Shown: positions 1 to 6,385 of the stretch, one piece after another
Layout: every line of letters begins with the position of its first letter
Position numbering within the stretch: the stretch's first letter is position 1
From: Candidatus Limimorpha equi
GTDB lineage: Bacteria > Bacteroidota > Bacteroidia > Bacteroidales > F082
DNA: 14,018 nt
Reading direction: 5' to 3'
NCBI GenBank assembly: GCA_018065885.1
Contig: JAGHSL010000143.1
Location: 1-14,018, forward strand
Made by a program: the position numbers and the translations under genes
The notes under the pieces: model-generated
What the model was told of the DNA's origin: nothing
Database searches by the model: none
What the model saw: only the letters and a program-made list of their open reading frames with translations

Positions 1-571
1 ATGGCAATCTGTCGCTGATAAGATTGAAACTTCGTTTGCTGAAACGTTTTATGATGCTGAAAACTGCGCTTTTTATGATTATGTAAACGGAAATGAACGC
101 AATGCTTTGGTGCGTCCGAACATGATGATTGCCGCTTCTTTGCCGTTCACTCCAATGACTGAAGAAATGCAGAAACGCGCTTTTGATATTGCTTATTCTG
201 AATTGCTTACACCAAGAGGCTTGCGCTCTTTGTCGCCAAATTCGGAGCAATATCAAGGCATTACGATTGGCAATCACAGCCAGCGCGAAAGGGCCTACCA
301 TCAGGGAACGGCATTCCCTTGGCTGATTTCTTTCTTCGCGGATTTGTCGGTGAAATTGTTTGGCAAATCGGCTTTGCCTTATCTTGAAGACATTTACAAT
401 GGTTTTGAAATGGCCATTCGGGAAAACGGTATCGGAAGCATTTCGGAGATTTATGATGGCAATCCGCCGCACGAGGGCAGAGGCTGCATCTCGCAGTCGA
501 CGAGCGTCGGTGCATTGCTTTATTTGCAATATATAATAAAGGTGTTAAATCAGAAAGGAGGCAAAAAATGA
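1..571 (+). CDS. Glycogen debranching enzyme (amylo-alpha-1,6-glucosidase), C-terminal part
   Basis: This is the 3' end of a gene cut by the window edge. The frame is open from base 2 (first codon TGG) and gives about 189 residues. It matches the C-terminal (alpha/alpha)6 glucosidase domain of GDE_C/GH133-like debranching enzymes. Visible family hallmarks are RPNMMIAASLPFTP, LLTPRGLRSLSP, a G-N-H-x5-AYHQGTAFPWL stretch, and near the end GSISEIYDG followed by EGRGCISQSTSVGALL. In the family this domain hydrolyses the alpha-1,6-linked glucose left at branch points of glycogen or amylopectin, in the cytoplasm. The usual GCxAQAWSV box reads GCISQSTSV here, a modest departure. The gene runs into the GT4 gene with a 4-base ATGA overlap, so the two are probably translationally coupled. 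The family call is strong. The N-terminal domains and the start are outside the window. Confidence 0.92.
   Translation, partial: WQSVADKIETSFAETFYDAENCAFYDYVNGNERNALVRPNMMIAASLPFTPMTEEMQKRAFDIAYSELLTPRGLRSLSPNSEQYQGITIGNHSQRERAYHQGTAFPWLISFFADLSVKLFGKSALPYLEDIYNGFEMAIRENGIGSISEIYDGNPPHEGRGCISQSTSVGALLYLQYIIKVLNQKGGKK
552..561 (+). promoter_or_regulatory. Strong Shine-Dalgarno sequence for the GT4 gene
   Basis: AGAAAGGAGG lies inside the last codons of the debranching-enzyme gene and ends 6 bases before the GT4 ATG at 568. It closely resembles a full anti-SD complement. This is notable because the other starts in the window use A-rich leaders with no comparable SD. It supports 568 as the GT4 start and coupled translation across the ATGA overlap. 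Confidence 0.7.
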
Positions 572-1854
572 GAGTCTTGATGTTTGGTTGGGAGTTTCCT
601 CCGCATATCACGGGTGGTCTTGGAACGGCTTGCTTCGGCATGACAAAGGGATTGGCAAAGAATGGCGTTGAGGTGCTTTTTGTGGTGCCGCGTGCCTACG
701 GCGATGAAGACCAGACCAATATCCGTCTGCTGAATGCCAGCGATGTAACGATTGACATTGACCATGAAACCGAGAGAAATTATTGGGAACGTGTGCAATA
801 CATGGAAATCGGTTCCAATATCATTCCTTACGTCGGTCCCGAACAGTTCGAAAACGTCATCAATGGCGAGCGTCATGTGGTTGAGCATTTCAATCACGGC
901 AGTTCGGTCTTTGCGCGTAACTATCAGTTTTCGGGCAAATACGGCATGAACCTGATGGAAGAAGTGGCGCGTTATGCCTTGATTGGCTCCTCGATGGCAA
1001 CGAAACAGGACTTTGATGTGATTCATGCGCACGACTGGCTGACTTATTCGGCTGGCATTGCCGCCAAGGAAACGACGGGCAAACCGCTTGTGGTTCACAT
1101 GCACGCCACCGAATTTGACCGTTCTGGCGAACATATCAATACCGAGGTTTTTGCCATTGAAAAGCGAGGTATGGAAGCTGCCGACCGTGTCATTACGGTG
1201 AGTAACTTGACGCGAAACATTGTCATTGAAAAATACGGCATCGACCCGAAAAAGGTTGTGACGGTGCATAATGCAGTCGAACCAAACGACAAGCCGAAGT
1301 CGGAATATGAGCGCAGCGGCTTGGATACGAAGGTCGTAACTTTCTTAGGCAGAATTACTTATCAGAAAGGGCCTGAATATTTCGTTGAGGCGGCTTATAA
1401 GATTTTGCAAGTCGACCCGAACATCCATTTCGTGATGGCGGGAACGGGCGATATGCTTGAAAAAGTGATTCGCCGCGTTGCTGAACTGAAAATGGGAAGC
1501 CATTTCCATTTTACGGGTTTCCTGAAAGGCGAGGCCGTAGACCAGATGTTTGCCATGACCGATGTGTTTGTAATGCCTTCAATTTCAGAACCTTTTGGCA
1601 TTGTTCCGCTTGAAGCCATGCGCTTGAATGTGCCTGTTGTCATCTCGAAGCAATCGGGAGTTTCCGAGGTGGTTAAACATGCCATGAAGGTTGATTTCTG
1701 GGACATTAACGGCATGGCGGATGCCATTTACGGTTTGTGCCGCTATAAGGCTTTGGCCGATTGCTTCAAGGATGAGGGCAAGGACGAAGTGGACAGCCTG
1801 AAATGGGAATTAGCTGCAAAGAAAATCAAGGCGGTTTACGAGAGCGTGCTATAA
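568..1854 (+). CDS. GT4 family glycosyltransferase of the glycogen cluster
   Basis: A 428-residue GT-B fold retaining glycosyltransferase. The N-terminal Rossmann half starts GWEFPPHITGGLG (residues 7-19), the nucleotide-sugar site region resembling the KxGGLG loop of glycogen synthases, and carries HAHDWLTYSAG at 153-163. The C-terminal half has GRITYQKG (261-268), AGTGDML, TGFLKG and the retaining-enzyme E-x7-E signature EPFGIVPLE (E341, E349). Family knowledge points to transfer of glucose from an NDP-sugar to an alpha-glucan. Proteins of this type in Bacteroidetes are often labelled glycogen synthase, but the donor and acceptor cannot be read from the sequence. Its start overlaps the debranching-enzyme stop (ATGA, 568-571) and has a strong SD. 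The GH57 enzyme it would normally pair with lies 3.3 kb downstream, beyond three unrelated genes. Confidence 0.88.
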   Translation: MRVLMFGWEFPPHITGGLGTACFGMTKGLAKNGVEVLFVVPRAYGDEDQTNIRLLNASDVTIDIDHETERNYWERVQYMEIGSNIIPYVGPEQFENVINGERHVVEHFNHGSSVFARNYQFSGKYGMNLMEEVARYALIGSSMATKQDFDVIHAHDWLTYSAGIAAKETTGKPLVVHMHATEFDRSGEHINTEVFAIEKRGMEAADRVITVSNLTRNIVIEKYGIDPKKVVTVHNAVEPNDKPKSEYERSGLDTKVVTFLGRITYQKGPEYFVEAAYKILQVDPNIHFVMAGTGDMLEKVIRRVAELKMGSHFHFTGFLKGEAVDQMFAMTDVFVMPSISEPFGIVPLEAMRLNVPVVISKQSGVSEVVKHAMKVDFWDINGMADAIYGLCRYKALADCFKDEGKDEVDSLKWELAAKKIKAVYESVL

Positions 1855-1867
1855 TATAATAAGGTGT

Positions 1868-3292
1868 ATGGATGACAATAACGATTTGACATTGTTTGAG
1901 GCGGAAGAGATGTCGTCGCCGTTTGATGCGATAAAGCAGGTCGATGCTTCGGGAAAGTCTTGGTGGAATTCGCGCAAGTTGGCCAAGGTTTTGGGCTATG
2001 CCAAATATTGGAATTTCGAGCGTCTGATTGAGAAGGTTTCGGTCTCTTTCGGGCATGGTTCGGGACTCCATCTGTCCGACCATTTGTCCGACCATTTGTC
2101 CGAGGTTGAGGAAATGGTTCGGCTTGGTGGGGGCACTTTCCGCAAGGTGAAATCGTATCTTTTTTCGGAAACTTTTTGCCTTGCCATCGCGATGAATGCG
2201 GATGAAAAAAAGCCTATGGTGAGGTCGGCACGACAGTATTTTAGCGGTTCTCAATCTATTGATTTAATTCATAATATATTGGAATCCAATGTTTTGTTGT
2301 ATCGTTCCGAGCGCGGTAATATAAATGTTGCTGTAGTTTTCAATGATGAAACTTTTTGGCTTTCGCAGAAAAGAATGTCGGATTTGTTTGGGGTTGATGT
2401 GACCACGGTGAACTATCATTTGCAACATATTTACGATTCAAATGAATTGTCTCCGAGGGCAACTATTAGAAAAATTCCAATAGTTCAAACTGAGGGTGGG
2501 CGTGATGTTTCGCGTCCGGTGCAGATGTATAATCTGGATGCCGTGATTGCCGTCGGCTATCGCGTGAACAGCTATGAAGCCACCCAATTCAGGATTTGGG
2601 CGACCAATGTCTTGAAGGAATTCATGGTGAAAGGTTTCGTGATTGACGACGAAAGGATGAAGCGCGGACAAGCCTTTGGAGCCGATTATTTTGAGGAACT
2701 CCTTGAACGTATTCGTGAAATCCGTACTTCGGAGCGCCGCTATTATCAGAAAATCACGGATATTTATGCGGAATGTAGTTCTGATTACAATCCCAAGGCC
2801 GACACTACGCGCCATTTTTACAAGACGGTTCAGAACATGATGCATTGGGCTGTTACGCACCAGACGGCTGCGGAAATCATTTTCGACCGTGCCGATGCCG
2901 ACAAGCCGAACATGGGTTTGACAAGCTGGAAAAACGCCCCCGATGGCCGCATTGTGCGTTCGGATGTCACAGTGGCAAAGAATTATCTTACTGAACACGA
3001 AATCAATGATTTGAACTTGCTTTCTACCTCGTTTTTAGATATGGCTGAATTGCGTGCGCAGCGCCACATCCTGATGACGATGAAAGATTGGAGCGATTAT
3101 TTGAAGAAGTTTCTGCAAGGCAACGAATATGAAGTGCTTGAAGATGGCGGAAAGGTGACGCACGAAGAAGCCGAAGTCAAGGCTATGGAAGAGTACGGCA
3201 AATACCGCCTCATTCAAGACCGCGAATTCCTCTCTGATTTCGACAACTTCCTTCGCGAAAGCCAGTTTTATAATGGAAAAGAAGTAAAATAA
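1868..3292 (+). CDS. DinD/BRO-N-like domain fused to a RhuM-family protein
   Basis: A 474-residue, probably cytoplasmic protein with two recognisable parts. Residues 15-126 resemble the N-terminal domain of DinD and phage BRO/antirepressor proteins: SPFDAIKQVDASGKSWW, then RKLAKVLGYAKYWNF, then MVRLGGGTFRKVKSY, and NADEKKPMVRSARQYF. From about residue 138 to the end it matches the RhuM family (virulence protein RhuM of Salmonella): VVFNDETFWLSQKRMSDLFGV with a helix-turn-helix look (163-194), TEGGRDVSRPVQMYNLDAVIAVGYRV, FRIWATNVLKEFMVKGF and DDERMKRG. RhuM-like proteins are widespread accessory proteins with no settled biochemical role; DNA binding is an inference from the HTH-like segment. 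An LSDH tandem repeat (residues 69-78) interrupts the DinD-like part. The gene starts 13 bases after the GT4 stop with only AAGG (1861-1864) upstream, too close to act as a normal SD. It has no visible promoter, so it may be read through from the GT4 gene. Confidence 0.85.
   Translation: MDDNNDLTLFEAEEMSSPFDAIKQVDASGKSWWNSRKLAKVLGYAKYWNFERLIEKVSVSFGHGSGLHLSDHLSDHLSEVEEMVRLGGGTFRKVKSYLFSETFCLAIAMNADEKKPMVRSARQYFSGSQSIDLIHNILESNVLLYRSERGNINVAVVFNDETFWLSQKRMSDLFGVDVTTVNYHLQHIYDSNELSPRATIRKIPIVQTEGGRDVSRPVQMYNLDAVIAVGYRVNSYEATQFRIWATNVLKEFMVKGFVIDDERMKRGQAFGADYFEELLERIREIRTSERRYYQKITDIYAECSSDYNPKADTTRHFYKTVQNMMHWAVTHQTAAEIIFDRADADKPNMGLTSWKNAPDGRIVRSDVTVAKNYLTEHEINDLNLLSTSFLDMAELRAQRHILMTMKDWSDYLKKFLQGNEYEVLEDGGKVTHEEAEVKAMEEYGKYRLIQDREFLSDFDNFLRESQFYNGKEVK
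2071..2104 (+). repeat. In-frame 12-base tandem repeat (LSDH codons)
   Basis: Nearly three units of the 12-mer TTGTCCGACCAT, encoding LSDH-LSDH-LSE, lie inside the DinD-like domain. Codons for the repeated residues are identical except for one leucine (CTG against TTG), which suggests a recent slippage expansion. Any gain or loss of a unit would keep the frame. Confidence 0.8.
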
Positions 3293-3334
3293 CTTATTAA
3301 AATATAAATAGATATGAAACGGATTTTATTGTTT
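3290..3334 (+). repeat. Direct repeat, copy 1: leader and start of first exported paralogue
   Basis: The block from the RhuM stop codon through the first seven codons of the next gene is nearly identical to 3995-4039, at an offset of 705 bases. Positions 3296-3327 are identical over 32 bases. The next nearest differences are T/C at 3295/4000 and A/G at 3328/4033. The copy includes an A/T-rich leader that probably provides the translation start signal. Confidence 0.9.
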
Positions 3335-3958
3335 GTGACATTGCTCTTTTCAGTTAATTTATTTGCTCAATCGGAAAAAACAGATATGAAAAATAGGATA
3401 ATTGAAATTAGGGCTAAATTGTTGGAAAATGTTATAAACGGAGATTTGAATCAACTGAGGAAAAACAGAGATTTGGCTTTTCTGTTGGAAAATGAATCGT
3501 ATTATCCTTTGATTTGTCAGGAAAAGTGGATGACTTGGTTTATTACGGAAGAATATGACACGATTTGCTCGGAAATTCAATTCGCAAATGATAGAAGGGT
3601 GTTGGGACTTTACTATAGTGATAATATTAAAGGCGTGGAGAAAACCTGTCCTGGGGATATAGATTTGATTAATCCAATGATTGATTATGCTGTTGAAAAT
3701 CAAAATGTTTTACATCAAAGAATTAGTGACTCAGAAGTGTCGGATGAAGATAAGCAGGTGCTTTCGATAGTGTTGGATTGGTTGGTCGTAATGTATCGAA
3801 ATTCAAACATACAGAAAGAATGGAGAAAAAAGCATAATGAGTTAAATGGTAGATTGAACGCTATTCTAAAAGCATATCCTGAAACCAAATACAAGGCTTT
3901 TTTGATGAGGAATGTTTATTGCAGTCCTGATAATACATTAACAGGAACATATAAATAA
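3314..3958 (+). CDS. Exported hypothetical protein, helical-domain-only paralogue
   Basis: A 214-residue protein of unknown function. Residues 1-18 form a typical signal peptide (MKRIL, hydrophobic stretch, LFA) with probable cleavage before Q19, a common Bacteroidetes pattern. There is no lipobox cysteine, so a soluble periplasmic protein is likely. The rest looks all-helical and lysine/glutamate-rich. It is a paralogue of the next gene. The clearest shared segments are SDEDKQVLSIVLDWL (143-157) against PEDEAVVSLALDWL, and LKAYPETKYKAF (185-196) against LKDYPDSDYEWF, in the same order and spacing. The protein ends about 15 residues after the shared domain (RNVYCSPDN), where its neighbour continues into a beta-rich domain. 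It is therefore either a natural one-domain version or a copy that lost its C-terminal half. The coding sequence is visibly AT-richer than the glycogen genes. The start is supported by the repeated leader and the signal peptide. Confidence 0.8.
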   Translation: MKRILLFVTLLFSVNLFAQSEKTDMKNRIIEIRAKLLENVINGDLNQLRKNRDLAFLLENESYYPLICQEKWMTWFITEEYDTICSEIQFANDRRVLGLYYSDNIKGVEKTCPGDIDLINPMIDYAVENQNVLHQRISDSEVSDEDKQVLSIVLDWLVVMYRNSNIQKEWRKKHNELNGRLNAILKAYPETKYKAFLMRNVYCSPDNTLTGTYK

Positions 3959-3994
3959 AAATTTTTGAACATAATTTATTGCCATTGTTGTTAG

Positions 3995-4039
3995 TAACTC
4001 ATTAAAATATAAATAGATATGAAACGGATTTTGTTGTTT
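3995..4039 (+). repeat. Direct repeat, copy 2: leader and start of second exported paralogue
   Basis: Second copy of the repeat at 3290-3334, with positions 4001-4032 identical to 3296-3327. It covers the leader and the first codons of the gene at 4019. The 36 bases before it (3959-3994) hold no element I can name with confidence. Confidence 0.9.
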
Positions 4040-5131
4040 TTTGCATTGTTTATTGCTATCCCTTCCTTCGCTCAGATTGAGGAGGAAATCATGCAGTCGA
4101 GCAAAAGCGCAAAGATTGCGCAAGGAAGAGACTATCTTGTTGAGAAATTCTTGGATAGGGATTACGATAAGGTAAAGGAAATCAAGGATTATTTGTTGAG
4201 TCTTGAAGACGATGATTATGTCGCACTTACACCATACGAATTGTGGCATATCCTTGCATGGACAAAAGAATTTGATGCTCTGACTGCCAGTATGCGTCAG
4301 ATGGATTCGGCTTATTTGTGTGGCTTTAGAAATAAGATTTTGCCAGAAGATGACATGATGATGCGTAAGCTATATCTGAAAGGATGTGAGGACGAACACT
4401 TGATTCGTTTTAATTTGCAGGAGGCTCAATTGCAGCCGGAAGATGAAGCTGTGGTTTCGTTGGCTCTTGATTGGCTGCTGCAAAAATCTGGTGATGAACA
4501 GGATGAATTGAATGAGAAATCAACACGTTTCTTGAAAGATTATCCAGATAGCGATTACGAATGGTTTGTCAGGCATTTAATTCGTAATGTGACGGTGCAA
4601 AGCGACAAAGGTTGGGGGATGGGCATAGATGTTTGTTCAGCTTTGACCACGGGTATGCTTCATAAACCGATTGCTGGTATCGGGATGAGTTTTGATATCT
4701 ATCGAAAAAAATGGGATGTGAATATAGCCTTTGATGCTTTAGCTGCTAAAACTAAGGCTGATCAACAATATGGTTGGGGTGGTGTTTATCCTAAAGGGAA
4801 GCATTGCGATTATCTTAGTTTGGGTGTGATAGTCGCTAGAAATGTTTATGAAAGTGAACATTTTAATGTTTTGCCTTTTCTGGGCGTTAGTGTGATGGAA
4901 GAATACTATGCATGGGCTAATAATCATGAACTGAAGGATTTAATCAAAGATTTCTGTGTCTGTCATGCGGGGTGTTTTATTGATATTCCATTCCTTCAAG
5001 GTGCTGAAGTCGTCAGATTTAAATACGACTTTGGCTTGACAGGTTTTGGTGGTAAATACCAATTGTCTCAGATGCACTTCTTTTCTGTAAATTGGAACGT
5101 GGTGATTCGGGACAAAAAAAGAGTGTTTTGA
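4019..5131 (+). CDS. Exported protein: helical domain plus probable outer-membrane beta-barrel
   Basis: A 370-residue protein of unknown function. Residues 1-18 are a signal peptide (MKRILLFFALFIAIPSFA, cleaved before Q19). Residues about 25-192 form a helical, acidic domain homologous to the whole mature protein of the upstream gene, including PEDEAVVSLALDWL (140-153) and LKDYPDSDYEWF (172-183). From residue 198 (GWGMGIDV) the character changes to glycine- and aromatic-rich alternating segments such as GIGMSFDIYRKKWDVNIAF and YLSLGVIVARNV. It ends HFFSVNWNVVIRDKKRVF with a C-terminal phenylalanine. That pattern, about 170 residues long, suggests a small outer-membrane beta-barrel of roughly eight strands with the helical domain on the periplasmic side. 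This is an inference from sequence character, not a named family match. Three cysteines cluster at 313-319 (CVCHAGC). The GH57 gene starts 23 bases after its stop. Confidence 0.8.
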   Translation: MKRILLFFALFIAIPSFAQIEEEIMQSSKSAKIAQGRDYLVEKFLDRDYDKVKEIKDYLLSLEDDDYVALTPYELWHILAWTKEFDALTASMRQMDSAYLCGFRNKILPEDDMMMRKLYLKGCEDEHLIRFNLQEAQLQPEDEAVVSLALDWLLQKSGDEQDELNEKSTRFLKDYPDSDYEWFVRHLIRNVTVQSDKGWGMGIDVCSALTTGMLHKPIAGIGMSFDIYRKKWDVNIAFDALAAKTKADQQYGWGGVYPKGKHCDYLSLGVIVARNVYESEHFNVLPFLGVSVMEEYYAWANNHELKDLIKDFCVCHAGCFIDIPFLQGAEVVRFKYDFGLTGFGGKYQLSQMHFFSVNWNVVIRDKKRVF

Positions 5132-5154
5132 TTAGTTTAAGAAAATACAATATC

Positions 5155-6342
5155 ATGTCAAAATCAATTTGTTTCTATTTCCAAGTGCATCAGCCATATA
5201 GGCTTCGCACTTATCGTTTCTTCGAAATCGGGAAGAGGCATTACTATTACGATGATTACAACAACCGTATGTACATGAGGCGCGTGGCTGAAAAATGCTA
5301 TTTGCCCATGAATGAACTGCTTATGCGCCAGTTTGAGAAATTCGGCGATAAGGTGAAAGTGGCGTTCTCGTTTTCGGGCATTGCCATTGAGCAAATGGAA
5401 CAGTATGCGCCCGATGTGCTGGAAAGTTTCCAGAAGCTGGTTGCCACGGGCAATGTCGAAGTCTTGTCGGAAACCTACGCCCATTCGCTGGCATCGCTTA
5501 CCAATCCTGATGAATTCAAGCGTCAGGTGTTGGCACACAAGCGCAAAATGAAGGAGATTTTTGGTGTCACGCCGAAGACTTTCCGCAACACCGAACTCAT
5601 TTATAGCGATGAAATCGGTGCGGCAGTGGCCGATATGGGTTACAGCCTGATGCTTACCGAAGGCGCCAAGCATCTGTTGGGCTGGAAGAGTCCTAACTAT
5701 ATGTATGCCAATGCGATAAATCCAAAACTGAAGGTCTTGCTGCGTAACTTTAAGTTCAGTGATGAGATTGCTTTCCGTTTCGTGCAGGATTCCTTTACTG
5801 CCGATGATTTTGTGAATTGGTTGAACGAAATTCCTGATGATGAGGAAGTTGTCAATGTCTTCATGGATTATGAGACTTTTGGCGAACATCAGTCGGCAAC
5901 AACGGGCATTTTCGATTTCATGGAACGTCTGCCGGAAGCCATTCTCAGCAACAGCGGCTTCAGTTTTGCTACGCCTCTCGAATTGGAAAAGACTTTGCAG
6001 CCGGTCTGTGCCGTGAATGCGCCGAGTCCGCTTTCGTGGAGCGATGAGGAACGCGACCTCACCGCTTGGTTGGGCAATCCTTTGCAGGACGATGCCTTCA
6101 AGTCGCTTTATGACTTGTCGAACAAGGTGAAACGCATTAAGGATGAGGAGCTTCACCAGGATTGGAACTACTTGCAGACCTCCGATAATTTCTATTACAT
6201 GTGTACGAAATGGCTCTCCGATGGCGTTGTCCACAAGTATTTTAATCATTATCCTTCGCCTTACGATGCCTACGTCAACTATATGAATGTCCTGACTGAT
6301 TTTGCCGATAGGGTAGAAAAGTTGTCGAAGAAAAAGGTATAA
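5155..6342 (+). CDS. GH57 family alpha-glucan hydrolase or glucanotransferase
   Basis: A 395-residue retaining glycoside hydrolase of family 57, annotated in relatives as alpha-amylase. Conserved regions appear in order: VHQP (11-14), GNVEVLSETYAHS (99-111), FRNTELIY (143-150) with the expected catalytic nucleophile E147, and FMDYETFGEHQ (236-246) with the expected acid/base D238. A tail follows with WSDEERDLTAWLGN and a helical end. There is no signal peptide, so it should act in the cytoplasm on alpha-1,4-glucans, consistent with the flanking glycogen genes; hydrolysis and glucan transfer cannot be told apart from sequence. The frame is open upstream to a possible start at 5092, but ATG 5155 is preferred. 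It begins right at the conserved family N-terminus (SKSICFYFQVHQP), has an A-rich leader, and avoids overlapping the preceding gene. Confidence 0.93.
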   Translation: MSKSICFYFQVHQPYRLRTYRFFEIGKRHYYYDDYNNRMYMRRVAEKCYLPMNELLMRQFEKFGDKVKVAFSFSGIAIEQMEQYAPDVLESFQKLVATGNVEVLSETYAHSLASLTNPDEFKRQVLAHKRKMKEIFGVTPKTFRNTELIYSDEIGAAVADMGYSLMLTEGAKHLLGWKSPNYMYANAINPKLKVLLRNFKFSDEIAFRFVQDSFTADDFVNWLNEIPDDEEVVNVFMDYETFGEHQSATTGIFDFMERLPEAILSNSGFSFATPLELEKTLQPVCAVNAPSPLSWSDEERDLTAWLGNPLQDDAFKSLYDLSNKVKRIKDEELHQDWNYLQTSDNFYYMCTKWLSDGVVHKYFNHYPSPYDAYVNYMNVLTDFADRVEKLSKKKV

Positions 6343-6352
6343 GGTTTTTTCT

Positions 6353-6360
6353 TATTTTTG
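6353..6360 (+). promoter_or_regulatory. Bacteroidetes-type -7 promoter element for the synthase-phosphorylase gene
   Basis: TATTTTTG followed by CACCC matches the TAnnTTTG -7 element exactly, with a start site expected near 6366 and a leader of about 20 bases to ATG 6386. No good TTG/TTTG -33 element is present at the usual 19-21 base spacing, so strength is uncertain. Confidence 0.6.
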
Positions 6361-6385
6361 CACCCATTTTTTACAGAATTATTCA

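Noticed and set aside
550..1269. A 239-residue - strand frame opposite the GT4 gene
   Set aside because: The + strand GT4 frame carries clear conserved motifs over the same stretch, and the antisense product resembles no family.
3959..4018. A promoter for the second exported paralogue
   Set aside because: The A/T-rich stretch has no TAnnTTTG element; only the repeated leader is supported.
5092..5154. A 21-residue N-terminal extension of GH57
   Set aside because: It would overlap the preceding gene by 40 bases, is not part of the family N-terminus, and ATG 5155 fits the conserved start.
5164..6249. A 361-residue open frame on the - strand opposite GH57
   Set aside because: It is fully antisense to a gene with intact GH57 catalytic motifs, shows no recognisable domain, and has no promoter or start signal of its own.
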